NCBI RefSeq assembly: GCF_900102055.1
Contig: NZ_FNBA01000001.1
Span: 62,001-126,000, forward strand
From: Ulvibacter litoralis
GTDB lineage: Bacteria; Bacteroidota; Bacteroidia; Flavobacteriales; Flavobacteriaceae
DNA length: 64,000 bases
Direction: 5' to 3'
Positions 10,190 to 20,232 of this stretch are shown here, in pieces; position 1 is the first letter of the stretch; the number at the start of each line of letters is the position of its first letter. Made by a program: the position numbers and the translations under genes. The notes below the pieces were generated by a model. It was not told where the DNA came from, did no database searches, and was given only the letters and a program-made list of their open reading frames with translations.

Positions 10190-10819
10190 CTATTTACTTA
10201 AGTTTGTTTCAATTCCTTCCAAAGAACCTTCAAACAACACAACGCTGTTTGCATTCATTATTTTGTAAGTACTTAAATGTGAGTTGGTTACAACTTCTGT
10301 ACCTTTCAAATTGCGCGAGGACAAATATACATTATTATTTGAGTCTCCCAACACAAATAAAGATTTTTTGTTTTCAAGACCTAAATTCTTTAAAACAGCA
10401 GTAAAATCTTTTGTCTTTGGAGCTTCAAAATTAAGATCCTCAATCACTACAATTGCCTTGTTATTAGCCTTCATTGTTAATGCCGACTTACGTGCAAGAC
10501 GCTTTAAGTTTTTATTCAATTTGAAAGAATAGTTTCTTGGTCTAGGACCAAACATTCTACCCCCACCTTTAAACAGACCAGACTTAATACTACCCGCACG
10601 AGCAGTACCAGTTCCTTTTTGTTTTTTAATCTTTCTAGTTGACCCAGAAATTTCAGCACGCTCTTTTGCTTTATGCGTTCCTTGTCTTTGATTAGCAAGA
10701 TATTGCTTCACATCAAGGTATACAGCGTGGTTATTAGGCTCAATCCCATACACATCCTTAGAAAGTTCAACCTTTCTACCTGTGTCTTTTCCGTTAATAT
10801 CTAATACAGCTACCTTCAT
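10190..10819 (-). CDS. rplD: 50S ribosomal protein L4
   Basis: Exit-tunnel protein with a long loop reaching the constriction, 209 residues. In E. coli L4 is also the autogenous repressor of the S10 operon. The loop [19 protein letters not shown] followed by [14 protein letters not shown] is clear. Its ATG overlaps the rplC stop by one base (TAATG), so translation is probably coupled. If any ribosomal protein controls the spacer at 11431-11611, L4 is the first candidate by analogy. Confidence 0.96.
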   Translation of the reverse strand: MKVAVLDINGKDTGRKVELSKDVYGIEPNNHAVYLDVKQYLANQRQGTHKAKERAEISGSTRKIKKQKGTGTARAGSIKSGLFKGGGRMFGPRPRNYSFKLNKNLKRLARKSALTMKANNKAIVVIEDLNFEAPKTKDFTAVLKNLGLENKKSLFVLGDSNNNVYLSSRNLKGTEVVTNSHLSTYKIMNANSVVLFEGSLEGIETNLSK

Positions 10820-11430
10820 TATTTCTGAATAGTTAGGTAAGCGTTTTTATGGCCAGGAACACATCCTTTTACCACAAGTAGATTCTTTTCAGCAACTACT
10901 TTCAACACTCGTAAGTTTTGTACTTTCACTTTTTCATTCCCCATTTGTCCAGCCATTCTCATTCCTTTGAATACTCTCGCAGGATAAGAAGCAGCACCAA
11001 TAGAACCTGGAGCTCTTAAACGGTTATGTTGACCGTGGGTCGCTTGACCTACACCACCAAAACCGTGACGTTTTACAACCCCTTGGAAACCTTTTCCTTT
11101 AGAAGTACCCGCTACATCAACGAATTCACCTTCAGCAAAATGATCTACAGTGATTGTATCACCTAATTTATAATCCTCTTCAAATCCTTGGAATTCGGCG
11201 ACTTTACGTTTTGCAACGGTTCCTGCTTTTTTAGCGTGGCCTTCGGCAGCTTTAATAGCAGTCTTTTTGTCATCGAAACCAAGCTGAAGAGCTTCGTACC
11301 CGTCAACCTCTTTGGTTCTGACTTGGGTGACAACACAAGGTCCAACTTCAATAACGGTACACGGCATATTTTTTCCGTTCGCGTCAAAGATGCTGGTCAT
11401 CCCTATCTTTTTTCCAATTAACCCAGACAT
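10819..11430 (-). CDS. rplC: 50S ribosomal protein L3
   Basis: Early-assembly protein whose loop reaches the peptidyl-transferase centre, 203 residues. It begins [15 protein letters not shown] and has the family signature [14 protein letters not shown] at about 125-138 with the conserved glutamine-rich [18 protein letters not shown] following. It is the first gene after the 181-nt structured spacer, so it opens the S10-like part of the block. Confidence 0.97.
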   Translation of the reverse strand: MSGLIGKKIGMTSIFDANGKNMPCTVIEVGPCVVTQVRTKEVDGYEALQLGFDDKKTAIKAAEGHAKKAGTVAKRKVAEFQGFEEDYKLGDTITVDHFAEGEFVDVAGTSKGKGFQGVVKRHGFGGVGQATHGQHNRLRAPGSIGAASYPARVFKGMRMAGQMGNEKVKVQNLRVLKVVAEKNLLVVKGCVPGHKNAYLTIQK

Positions 11431-11611
11431 ATTTAATTATTTAGTTATTAATATTAATTCTCTTTATTACTTCTGAAACAAAAACTATTTCAGAAAAAAA
11501 CAGGGTCAAAATAAATTCAACCCTGAATGTTATTTTGTAACCGTTTTTCCCTCGCACGCAGCTTAGGACATGTCACGCTTCATCTATCGAGAAGCGACTA
11601 CCTTCGTAGCA
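11431..11611 (-). ncRNA. Candidate structured leader between rpsJ and rplC
   Basis: On the minus strand this spacer folds into a series of hairpins: CTAC-GAAG-GTAG (11598-11609), CGCTTC/GAAGCG with a 9-nt loop (11576-11596), a terminator-like hairpin (11494-11525, listed separately) and TTCTGAAA/TTTCAGAA (11471-11495). The last two share their boundary, so they may be alternative folds. This arrangement looks like a ribosomal-protein autoregulatory leader or attenuator placed ahead of rplC. The regulatory role and ligand are inference; only the inverted repeats are directly visible. Confidence 0.45.
11494..11525 (-). terminator. Terminator/attenuator hairpin ahead of rplC
   Basis: On the minus strand CAGGGTTGAA pairs with TTTTGACCCTG (two G-T wobbles) around a short loop and is followed directly by seven T residues. 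It lies about 87 nt after the rpsJ stop and 64 nt before rplC. It would reduce read-through from the rpsL-rpsG-fusA-rpsJ message into the downstream genes, or act as a regulated attenuator. Confidence 0.7.
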
Positions 11612-11917
11612 CTATACTTTAATCTCTACTTCTACTCCACTTGGCAACTCTAACTTCATTAGAGCGTCAATTGTTTTTGAAGAAGAGCTATAGATATCCA
11701 ATAACCTCTTGTAAGAGCTTAATTGAAATTGCTCTCTACTCTTCTTGTTTACGTGTGGCGAACGTAATACTGTAAAGATTTTTTTATGTGTTGGTAAAGG
11801 AATTGGACCTGTAACTACAGCACCAGTACTCTTTACGGTCTTTACGATTTTTTCAGCAGATTTGTCCACTAAATTGTGATCGTAAGATTTTAATTTAATT
11901 CTTATTTTTTGACTCAT
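11612..11917 (-). CDS. rpsJ: 30S ribosomal protein S10
   Basis: Head protein of the small subunit, also the NusB partner (NusE) in transcription antitermination, 101 residues. It begins [20 protein letters not shown] and contains [28 protein letters not shown]. It is 10 nt downstream of fusA, so it belongs to the str-type group here and is separated from rplC by the structured spacer. Confidence 0.97.
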   Translation of the reverse strand: MSQKIRIKLKSYDHNLVDKSAEKIVKTVKSTGAVVTGPIPLPTHKKIFTVLRSPHVNKKSREQFQLSSYKRLLDIYSSSSKTIDALMKLELPSGVEVEIKV

Positions 11918-11927
11918 TGCTGAAATA

Positions 11928-14060
11928 TTAATCGTTAGTTCCTCTTGCTGCTTTAATTACTTCTTCTGAAATATTAGAAGGAGTTTCAGCATAGTGTGAA
12001 AATTCCATTGTTGACGTAGCACGACCTGAAGATAATGTTCTCAATGTTGTAACATATCCAAACATTTCTGAAAGCGGCACTTCAGCTTTTACAACCTTAG
12101 CTCCTGCTCTATCACCCATGTCATTAACTTGACCACGACGACGGTTAAGGTCACCTACGATATCCCCCATGTTTTCTTCTGGAGTAATAACTTCAAGTTT
12201 CATAATTGGCTCAAGAATAACAGCTCCTGCTGATTTTGCAACAGCCTTAAAGCCCATCTTAGCTGCAAGTTCGAATGACAATGCATCACTATCCACAGGG
12301 TGGAAAGATCCGTCTGTTAATGTCACTTTTAAACTATCAACCTCAAAACCTGCTAAAGGTCCGTTTATCATTGCTTGCTTAAATCCTTTTTCAACTGAAG
12401 GGACAAATTCCTTAGGAACATTACCACCTTTAATTTTATTTTCGAATGTCAATCCTTCTGGAGCATCAGCATCAGCTGGACCTAATTCAAATACAATATC
12501 AGCAAACTTTCCACGTCCACCAGATTGTTTCTTATAAACCTCTCTGTGTTGCGCAGTACGCGTTACAGCTTCTTTATACTCAACCTGAGGTTGTCCTTGG
12601 TTAACTTCAACCTTAAACTCACGTCTTAAACGATCTACAATAATATCTAAGTGAAGCTCTCCCATTCCAGAAATAATAGTCTGTCCTGAAGCTTCATCAG
12701 TACGCACTTGGAATGTTGGATCTTCTTCAGCCAATTTTCCTAATGCCATACCTAACTTATCAACATCTGCCTTAGTCTTAGGCTCTACCGCGATACCAAT
12801 TACTGGATCCGGGAAGTCCATCGATTCTAAAACGATTGGATGCTTCTCGTCAGACATTGTATCTCCTGTTTTGATATCTTTAAATCCAACAGCTGCTCCA
12901 ATATCTCCTGCTTCGATAAAATCGATTGCATTTTGCTTATTAGAGTGCATTTGATAGATACGAGAGATACGTTCTTTTTTACCTGAACGGTTGTTCAAGA
13001 TATAAGAACCTGCATCTAAACGACCAGAATATGCACGGAAGAAAGCCAAACGTCCTACGAAAGGATCGGTAGCAATCTTAAACGCTAATGCTGCGAAAGG
13101 AGCATTTACATCTGGCTTACGAATTTCTTCTTTATCAGTATCTGGGTTAATCCCGATGATACCCTCTTTATCTACTGGTGATGGCAAGTAACGACAAACA
13201 GCATCCAACAAGAATTGAACCCCTTTGTTTTTAAATGATGATCCACACACCATAGGAATGATAGACATATCCATTACAGCAGCACGAAGCGCAGCATGCA
13301 CCTCATCTTCAGTAATAGAATCTTCATCCTCCATATATTTTTCTAATAGAGTTTCGTCATATGCAGCAACTTCTTCAATAAGTTTTCCACGTAGCATTCT
13401 TGCTTCAGCTTTCAACTCATCAGGAATTTCAACGACATCGAATGTTGCTCCAAATGATTCATCATGCCAAACTACAGCACGATTCTTCACTAAATCAACA
13501 ATACCTTTAAAATCTCCTTCGTCACCAATGTTCAATACGATTGGCACAGCATTAGATTTCAACATATCCTTCACTTGCTGACAAACAGCTAAGAAGTTAG
13601 ACCCTTGACGGTCCATTTTGTTTACGAAACCAATACGTGGCACTTTGTAATTATCAGCTAATCTCCAGTTTGTTTCAGATTGCGGCTCAACACCATCTAC
13701 TGCACTAAACAAAAACACCAAACCATCTAATACACGTAATGAACGATTTACCTCAACAGTAAAATCTACGTGACCAGGAGTATCAATAATATTAAAGTGA
13801 TAATCTTTAGTATCATCAACTGGTTGTGCATTTTCTAAAGGAAACTTCCAAGTACAAGTAGTTGCAGCAGAAGTAATTGTAATACCTCTTTCTTGCTCTT
13901 GCTCCATCCAGTCCATTGTTGCAGCACCATCATGTACTTCACCAATTTTATGACTTACACCCGTGTAGAAAAGGATACGTTCAGTAGTAGTGGTTTTACC
14001 AGCATCAATATGCGCAGCAATTCCAATATTTCTTGTAAATTTTAAATCTCTTTGTGCCAT
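11928..14060 (-). CDS. fusA: Elongation factor G
   Basis: Ribosomal translocase GTPase of 710 residues. G-domain motifs are [11 protein letters not shown] (P-loop, about 15-25), DTPGHVDFT (G3), NKMDR (G4) and [11 protein letters not shown] (G5 region), followed by the domain II-V pattern ending in the [20 protein letters not shown] segment. It lies 3 nt after rpsG and 10 nt before rpsJ. Known fusidic-acid resistance changes were not assessed. Confidence 0.98.
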   Translation of the reverse strand: MAQRDLKFTRNIGIAAHIDAGKTTTTERILFYTGVSHKIGEVHDGAATMDWMEQEQERGITITSAATTCTWKFPLENAQPVDDTKDYHFNIIDTPGHVDFTVEVNRSLRVLDGLVFLFSAVDGVEPQSETNWRLADNYKVPRIGFVNKMDRQGSNFLAVCQQVKDMLKSNAVPIVLNIGDEGDFKGIVDLVKNRAVVWHDESFGATFDVVEIPDELKAEARMLRGKLIEEVAAYDETLLEKYMEDEDSITEDEVHAALRAAVMDMSIIPMVCGSSFKNKGVQFLLDAVCRYLPSPVDKEGIIGINPDTDKEEIRKPDVNAPFAALAFKIATDPFVGRLAFFRAYSGRLDAGSYILNNRSGKKERISRIYQMHSNKQNAIDFIEAGDIGAAVGFKDIKTGDTMSDEKHPIVLESMDFPDPVIGIAVEPKTKADVDKLGMALGKLAEEDPTFQVRTDEASGQTIISGMGELHLDIIVDRLRREFKVEVNQGQPQVEYKEAVTRTAQHREVYKKQSGGRGKFADIVFELGPADADAPEGLTFENKIKGGNVPKEFVPSVEKGFKQAMINGPLAGFEVDSLKVTLTDGSFHPVDSDALSFELAAKMGFKAVAKSAGAVILEPIMKLEVITPEENMGDIVGDLNRRRGQVNDMGDRAGAKVVKAEVPLSEMFGYVTTLRTLSSGRATSTMEFSHYAETPSNISEEVIKAARGTND

Positions 14061-14063
14061 TTT

Positions 14064-14540
14064 TTAGAATCTGAAATGTGAGAATGCTTTATTTGCTTCG
14101 GCCATTTTATGAGTATCCATTCTCTTTTTAACTGCCGCACCTTCTTCTTTTGCTGCAGCAAGAACTTCACCTGCTAATTTTTGAGCCATCGACTTTTCGT
14201 TTCTTTTTCTAGCATAAAGTATTAACCACTTCATTGCTGTAGAAATCTTACGATCAGCACGTATTTGCATTGGAATTTGGAACGTTGCTCCACCAACTCT
14301 ACGACTACGAACCTCTACGTGAGGCATTACATTAGATAATGCGTCTTTCCACATCTCTAATCCTGTTTTTTCGTCGTCTGTCTTTTTTTCTTCTACGATA
14401 TCAATTGCATCGTAAAACACTTTAAAAGCAACCGACTTCTTTCCATCCCACATTAAGTTATTTACAAAACGTGTCACCAATTGGTCATTAAACCTTGGAT
14501 CTGGTAAAAGCGGTCTCTTTTTTGCTGCTCTTTTTCTCAT
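14064..14540 (-). CDS. rpsG: 30S ribosomal protein S7
   Basis: Primary 16S rRNA 3'-domain binder and E-site protein, 158 residues. It starts [20 protein letters not shown] and contains [23 protein letters not shown]. In E. coli S7 is the translational regulator of the str operon. It is 25 nt downstream of rpsL. Confidence 0.97.
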   Translation of the reverse strand: MRKRAAKKRPLLPDPRFNDQLVTRFVNNLMWDGKKSVAFKVFYDAIDIVEEKKTDDEKTGLEMWKDALSNVMPHVEVRSRRVGGATFQIPMQIRADRKISTAMKWLILYARKRNEKSMAQKLAGEVLAAAKEEGAAVKKRMDTHKMAEANKAFSHFRF

Positions 14541-14565
14541 GTCTTCTTTTTAAAAGTTTTAAAAA

Positions 14566-14940
14566 TTACTTTTTAGGGCGTTTTGCACCATACTTAGATC
14601 TACGTTGTGTTCTTCCTTCTACACCTGCGGTGTCTAAAGCTCCACGAACAATGTGGTATCTAACTCCTGGTAAATCTTTTACCCTTCCACCTCTAACCAA
14701 TACTATCGAGTGCTCTTGTAAATTGTGTCCTTCACCAGGGATGTATGCGTTTACTTCCTTACCGTTTGTCAATCTAACCCTTGCTACTTTACGCATTGCA
14801 GAGTTAGGTTTCTTAGGCGTAGTCGTATATACACGCGTACACACACCTCTTCTTTGAGGACACGAATCTAAAGCAGCCGATTTGCTCTTCTTGGTTATTT
14901 TGGCTCTTCCTATTCGTACTAATTGTGAAATTGTTGGCAT
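14566..14940 (-). CDS. rpsL: 30S ribosomal protein S12
   Basis: Decoding-centre protein of 124 residues and first gene of the block. [17 protein letters not shown] and [13 protein letters not shown] keep lysine at the two positions whose substitution commonly causes streptomycin resistance, so the sequence looks wild type there. The 5' untranslated region is about 50 nt from the predicted promoter and includes a small CCC-A/T-GGG hairpin. Confidence 0.98.
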   Translation of the reverse strand: MPTISQLVRIGRAKITKKSKSAALDSCPQRRGVCTRVYTTTPKKPNSAMRKVARVRLTNGKEVNAYIPGEGHNLQEHSIVLVRGGRVKDLPGVRYHIVRGALDTAGVEGRTQRRSKYGAKRPKK

Positions 14941-14994
14941 ATAAAATATGTATTACACTTTTTTAAAAATAAAATACCCCTTTTTTAGGGTTGG

Positions 14995-15025
14995 CAAATG
15001 TAGAAATAAAAATCTACTAATCAAA
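14995..15025 (-). promoter_or_regulatory. Consensus Bacteroidota promoter of the rpsL operon
   Basis: On the minus strand TTTG (15022-15025) is followed by exactly 19 nt and then TACATTTG (14995-15002), a full match to the primary sigma factor consensus TTTG-N19-TAnnTTTG. Transcription would start near 14989, about 50 nt before rpsL. Confidence 0.8.
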
Positions 15026-15124
15026 CCTTAATCCACTAATTTTAAGAACTGTTTGATTATTTTTTGAAATAGATATGAAAAACCAAGATGTAACGTTAGT
15101 TTTACAGACGAAACATCAAAGCAT

Positions 15125-16822
15125 TTGAAACGCAAATTTAACTCCTTTTTATTCCTATATATATGCACTTGTTTGTTTTTAACAGCATACGCGCAAAATT
15201 TAACCCTTTCTATAAAAGGTGAAGTTGAAATTTCTGAAACCTTAACCGATTCATTACAAAAAGAAAAAACCTTCAATTCATATAAAGCGCTCAAAGCCGA
15301 AACAGATTCTATTTTTATTCGATTGCAGAAAAAAGGGTTTCTAGAAAGTAAGCTTCAAAAAATTGAAAAAGAAAACGACTCCTTATATAGTGCCCATTTT
15401 TACTTCGGAAAAAAATACAGCTCTATTAAAGTGTATTACTCAGAAGAAACCTTCAGTAAAAGAGAACTGTCATTGGTCTCTTCTGAAATTACCGACCAAT
15501 ATTTCATCCTTCCTTTCGAATTGATTGAAGCAGCCCTTCAGAAGTTAAACAATATAAAATCTGAAAATGGAAACACTTTCGCCAAACTAAGTTTGAAAAA
15601 CATCTCCATAGAAAATAACACTATGCTAAGCGCCTCTTTAGCTTCAGACAAGGGAGTAAAGCGAACAGTCGACTCTATTGCCGTAAAAGGCTATGAAAAA
15701 TTTCCGAGGTCTTACTTAAAACATTACGCAGGAATTAGAAAAGGAAAAACATTCAGTAAGAAAAAAATAAACTCTCAAAACGAACTGATAAACAACCTTC
15801 CGTTTGCTACTAGCATAAAAGCCCCTGAAGTTTTGTTCAGAAAAGATACGACCGTTGTATATTTTTACTTAAAAAAAAGGAATGCTAACCAGTTTGACGG
15901 TGTGATTGGTTTTGCCACAGATGAAGAAACCCAGAAACTTCAACTTAATGGATATTTAAACCTAGAACTCAACAACAATCTAAACTACGGCGAGCAGCTC
16001 CTTATTAATTATAAAGAGGATGGGGACGAACAAAGAGACATTAGAGTAAAAGCCAGTTTGCCCTATTTATTTAAATCGCCTTTTGGTGTTGGACTTGAAC
16101 TCAAAATTTTTAGAAGAGACAGTACTTTTATTACTACAGAGCAACAAGCTAGAGTTACCTATCAAATAAATCCAACGTCTAACAGCTATATAGGATACAA
16201 GGGATATGAATCTAGCAACCTCCTTGATGAAACTGCGACAGGATCACCTATTGAAGATTTCACTTCTAAATTTGTGACTGTTGGAGCTTCCTATACCAAA
16301 TCTCAAAGCAGTAGCCTGTTCCCTGTTAAAACATATTTTTCAATAGACACCGAAATAGGTTCTAGAGATTTAAAAAATACAAGTGACGATCAAATAAAAC
16401 TCTCTACAATTGTAAATCATATTTTCAATCTTAATTACAAGAATTCATTTTTTATTCAAAACAGCACCAACCTATTAATTAGTGATAATTATTTAACAAA
16501 TGAATTGTACCGATTTGGAGGAATTACAAACATGCGGGGGTTTAGTGAAAACAGCATAGACGCTTCTTTATTTTCTGTATTGAACACAGAATACAGGTAT
16601 CAATTCAATACCGGACTATACCTTCATAGCATCATCGACATTGGTTATTTTGAAAACCAAACCTTAGACCTCAAAGAAAAATTATACAGCTACGGAATTG
16701 GATTAGGGCTAGAAACAAAAGCAGGATTACTACGATTAAATATTGCGAACGGGACTTCAGAAAACAAATCTTTTAACTTCTCAAACACAAAAATCCATCT
16801 TATACTTTCTTCAAGATTTTAA
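15125..16822 (+). CDS. BamA/TamA-like outer-membrane protein
   Basis: Predicted 565-residue outer-membrane barrel of the Omp85/surface-antigen type. A signal peptide ends near residue 23 (TAYAQ), two or more POTRA-like alpha/beta segments occupy about 30-250 (for example the motif VDSIAVKGYEKFPRSYLKHYAGIRKG), and a C-terminal barrel follows. FGGITNMRGFSE carries the RGF motif at 471-473, matching the conserved (V/I)RG(F/Y) of Omp85 barrels, and the last residue is phenylalanine. The start is TTG: no ATG or GTG exists between it and the upstream stop, and the signal peptide fits this start. The gene is divergent from rpsL. Cargo and partners are unknown; it may help insert or export other outer-membrane proteins. 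It is not the main BamA, which is longer. Confidence 0.75.
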   Translation: MKRKFNSFLFLYICTCLFLTAYAQNLTLSIKGEVEISETLTDSLQKEKTFNSYKALKAETDSIFIRLQKKGFLESKLQKIEKENDSLYSAHFYFGKKYSSIKVYYSEETFSKRELSLVSSEITDQYFILPFELIEAALQKLNNIKSENGNTFAKLSLKNISIENNTMLSASLASDKGVKRTVDSIAVKGYEKFPRSYLKHYAGIRKGKTFSKKKINSQNELINNLPFATSIKAPEVLFRKDTTVVYFYLKKRNANQFDGVIGFATDEETQKLQLNGYLNLELNNNLNYGEQLLINYKEDGDEQRDIRVKASLPYLFKSPFGVGLELKIFRRDSTFITTEQQARVTYQINPTSNSYIGYKGYESSNLLDETATGSPIEDFTSKFVTVGASYTKSQSSSLFPVKTYFSIDTEIGSRDLKNTSDDQIKLSTIVNHIFNLNYKNSFFIQNSTNLLISDNYLTNELYRFGGITNMRGFSENSIDASLFSVLNTEYRYQFNTGLYLHSIIDIGYFENQTLDLKEKLYSYGIGLGLETKAGLLRLNIANGTSENKSFNFSNTKIHLILSSRF

Positions 16823-16932
16823 GATAAAAGCTGTCAATTACCAATACTTTATAACAAAATTTTAAGATAAAAAGTTGTTTTATTAACTTTTTATTAAGAT
16901 TTTTACATTGGCTAATTCAAATAAATTATAAA

Positions 16933-19900
16933 ATGAGAACAAAGTTTAGTGGTACACTAACACTCTTGATAGTGTTAGTGGTGCAGATTACGTTTGCACA
17001 AGAAAAAACAATAACCGGAACGGTAAGTGACAACTCGGGACTACCTCTACCTGGTGTAAATATTGTTATTAAAGGAACCTCCAACGGTACACAATCTGAT
17101 TTCGATGGGAACTACGCTTTAAAAGCGTCGGTAGGCCAAAACTTAGTGTTTACTTATGTAGGTTTTAAGACTCAAGAAAGAACAGTGACAGCAAATTCAA
17201 GTAGCATTAGCATCGCTATGGAAGAGGATGCTGCTGTACTAGAAGAAGTTGTAATTACAGCGATTGGACTTGAAAAGAAAAAAGAGGATGACTTATCTTC
17301 TGCAACAACGATTCAAGCAGAAACAATTACCAAATCTGGAGAAGCCGGAGTGGCAACTGCTTTGGCAGGAAAAACCTCTGGTGTAAACATTATTAAAAGT
17401 GGTGGTGATCCAGGAGCTGGGGTTTTTATCCAAATTCGAGGAGCTAACACCATACAAGGAGATGATGAACCTCTGTATGTAATTGACGGAGTTTTAATCA
17501 ACAACTTCAACTTTGGCGCTGGCGTTGCTGGTGTTTCGGAACAATCAAGACTAAACGATATTTCTTCTGAAGACATAGAAAGCGTTACCGTACTTAAAGG
17601 AGCTTCCGCAGTAGCTATTTACGGAACTGGAGCTGCAAACGGAGTTATTGTCGTAAAAACAAAATCGGGCAAAGGGAAACCTGGAGAATGGAGCCTAGAT
17701 TATAAATCGGGAGTATATATTGACAAAGTAAATGAAACTTGGGACCTACAAGACAAATATGGTCAAGGTCTTAATGGTGTTTTTAATGACGGTGGAGGTA
17801 CAAGTACTAGCTGGGGAGATTTAATATCTGCAAGAGCTGGCGGACCTGATGAAGTGAACGTAGGGAACCAACGTTTTGAAGCACAAGACGGAACTGTTTA
17901 TTACCCAATTATCACTAAGAATTCAAGAGAATCATTTTTAGAATCTAATTTTGATGCTGTGATCGGGCAAGGAATAACTTTTGAGCACGACATTAGCCTT
18001 AAATATTCAGGCCAGAGCGGTAGCACCTATATAAGCGCAAACAATTGGGACCAAAAAGGAATTGTGAGAAATGGTTCTAATTATGTTAGAAAAACATTGC
18101 GTTTTAATAACACTACTAATTTTTCGGACAAGCTTAGCGCAAAGATCGGTGCAAACTATATAAAAACGGATGCTGATGCCATTCAAACAGGATCTAATTT
18201 AAACGGTTTCTACTTAGGACTTTTAAGAACATCTCCAGATTTTGACAATAGAGACTATAAAGGTACTTCCTTTAATGCGGCAGGCGCTCCTTCAATTAAT
18301 GCCATGAGAGCATACCGTGGTCCATTAGGACCAACATCTGCGTACAACAATCCATTATGGACAATGAACGAACAATCAAATACAATTGAAGTTGATCGTT
18401 TTTTAATCGCTCCAGAATTAAGCTATAGTTTTAGCGATAATGTAACAGTAACAACTCGGTATAGCAAAGACACATATCGAGACAAAAGGCAAGTGTTTTT
18501 CCCGTACAACTCATCGACTGATATCGGGAATGGATTAGGATATTTTGAAATTGACGAACGTTTTGTAAGCTCACAGTATTTAACCGCTTTTATTAACAGT
18601 AATCATACTATTTCAGAGAAATTTAATCTGTCTTGGATTTTAGGAGCATCATACGAAAATAATGAATTTGAACAATTAGCTACCTCTGCTACAAATTTTT
18701 CAAATCCATATATTACGCTAGATGACTTAATCTCTATTGAAAATGCTGCAGCTGCCAATATAGATGCAATCGACTCTTACGACTTAGAAAAACAAGTGGG
18801 CGCTTATCTATTAGTTAACGGAGAAATTTTTAATCAAGTGTTATTTGAACTTACAGGGCGTGTAGACAGATCTTCAACCCTACCCGATCAAACATTCTTT
18901 TACCCTGCAGTATCTTTAGGTTGGAAATTCTCAGAACTAGTAAAAGGAAGTGAATTTTTATCCTTCGGAAAAATTAGAGGTACTTACGGAGAGGTCGCTG
19001 TGGCACCTCAAACTTATTCTCTTACAAATGGATTTGGAATTGGCGGCGTAAACTCTTCATGGGGTGACACCTTAGCAGGAGGTCAATACGGAAGCACAGC
19101 CTCTTTAGATGATGTACAAGGAAATGCTAATCTTGTGGTAGAACGCGTAAAAGAATACGAATTAGGAACTGACTTGAAATTTTTTAATAATCGTCTGTCT
19201 ATGAGTTTCACATACTATGATAGAAAAACGGAAGATGTATTATTAGAGCAGGCTGTATCACCTTCTTCTGGTTTCTCCAACTTGAATAACAATGCAGCTA
19301 CTATTACAAACAAAGGAATCGAATTTGATTTATCGGCTGCTATTATAAAAACAGAAGACTTTAAATGGAGCATCGACTTAAACTATAGCCAAAATGACAA
19401 CTTGGTAACCAGCCCTGATGGAAATGGAGAAGTACTCTCCTTTTTAAATGGATTTGTTGGAACCTCTTCAAATGTTGTAGATGGACAACCTTTTGCTGCA
19501 TTACTAGGAAACCCTCTCGCGAGAGACGAAGATGGAAATTTAGCGCTTAACGATTTTGGATTCCCTGTTGTTTCTGAAGATGGAGAAGAAGTTATTGGTG
19601 ACCCGAACCCAGATTGGCGTGGAGGTATTGGAACCAAAATTAATTATAAAGGCGTGGAACTTTCTGCTCTTTTCGATTTTGTACAAGGAATGGATGTTTG
19701 GAACGGAACGAAAGGAGTTTTAAACCATTTTGGTGTATCTGAAGTTACTGCAAACCAAGTAACCGTATCTGCTGAAGAAGCGGCAACAATACTCAACTTT
19801 AATGGTGTTGCAATTGCAGACTTACCCTATTCGCAACTTAATGAGGATGGATCGTACACCGTACGTGGAAACTTAGACGACTTTGGCGCCGGAACCGTGT

Positions 19901-20214
19901 TATTAGACCAAGCTTGGTACTTAGGAACAGCTAGTGGGTTTAATGGTTCTCCAGAATTAAATATTGAAGATGCATCGTATGTAAAATTACGTGAAGTCTC
20001 TTTAGGTTACACCTTCCCTTCAAAATTCATCGAAGGTATTGGCTTAGACAACTTAAGCTTTTCTGTCTCTGGAAGAAACTTAGTAACCTGGACAAATATT
20101 GAAGGATTCGATCCTGACAATAATTTAACAGGAGCTTCTAAAGGTAGAGGTTTAGAATACTTTACAAATCCATCTACCGCAAGTTACTTTTTCACTTTAC
20201 GAGTAGGTTTATAA
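16933..20214 (+). CDS. SusC/RagA-type TonB-dependent receptor
   Basis: Outer-membrane import channel of 1093 residues. Signal peptide to about residue 22 (ITFAQ), a carboxypeptidase-regulatory-like domain at about 25-105 (GTVSDNSGLPLPGVNIVIKG), a plug at about 120-245 with the SusC signature RGANTIQGDDEPLYVIDGV and VLKGASAVAIYGTGAANGVI, then a 22-strand-type barrel ending FFTLRVGL. SusD follows 18 nt later, so the two form an operon and probably one import complex energised by TonB. No glycosidase, peptidase or anti-sigma gene is adjacent, so the substrate cannot be inferred; both oligosaccharide and peptide uptake are known for this family. Confidence 0.93.
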   Translation: MRTKFSGTLTLLIVLVVQITFAQEKTITGTVSDNSGLPLPGVNIVIKGTSNGTQSDFDGNYALKASVGQNLVFTYVGFKTQERTVTANSSSISIAMEEDAAVLEEVVITAIGLEKKKEDDLSSATTIQAETITKSGEAGVATALAGKTSGVNIIKSGGDPGAGVFIQIRGANTIQGDDEPLYVIDGVLINNFNFGAGVAGVSEQSRLNDISSEDIESVTVLKGASAVAIYGTGAANGVIVVKTKSGKGKPGEWSLDYKSGVYIDKVNETWDLQDKYGQGLNGVFNDGGGTSTSWGDLISARAGGPDEVNVGNQRFEAQDGTVYYPIITKNSRESFLESNFDAVIGQGITFEHDISLKYSGQSGSTYISANNWDQKGIVRNGSNYVRKTLRFNNTTNFSDKLSAKIGANYIKTDADAIQTGSNLNGFYLGLLRTSPDFDNRDYKGTSFNAAGAPSINAMRAYRGPLGPTSAYNNPLWTMNEQSNTIEVDRFLIAPELSYSFSDNVTVTTRYSKDTYRDKRQVFFPYNSSTDIGNGLGYFEIDERFVSSQYLTAFINSNHTISEKFNLSWILGASYENNEFEQLATSATNFSNPYITLDDLISIENAAAANIDAIDSYDLEKQVGAYLLVNGEIFNQVLFELTGRVDRSSTLPDQTFFYPAVSLGWKFSELVKGSEFLSFGKIRGTYGEVAVAPQTYSLTNGFGIGGVNSSWGDTLAGGQYGSTASLDDVQGNANLVVERVKEYELGTDLKFFNNRLSMSFTYYDRKTEDVLLEQAVSPSSGFSNLNNNAATITNKGIEFDLSAAIIKTEDFKWSIDLNYSQNDNLVTSPDGNGEVLSFLNGFVGTSSNVVDGQPFAALLGNPLARDEDGNLALNDFGFPVVSEDGEEVIGDPNPDWRGGIGTKINYKGVELSALFDFVQGMDVWNGTKGVLNHFGVSEVTANQVTVSAEEAATILNFNGVAIADLPYSQLNEDGSYTVRGNLDDFGAGTVLLDQAWYLGTASGFNGSPELNIEDASYVKLREVSLGYTFPSKFIEGIGLDNLSFSVSGRNLVTWTNIEGFDPDNNLTGASKGRGLEYFTNPSTASYFFTLRVGL

Positions 20215-20232
20215 TATAAAAAAAATAACATC

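Noticed and set aside
16823-16932. Promoter for susC at TACATTGG (about 16904)
   Set aside because: The -7 box has a mismatch and no TTTG lies at an acceptable distance, so I do not list it.
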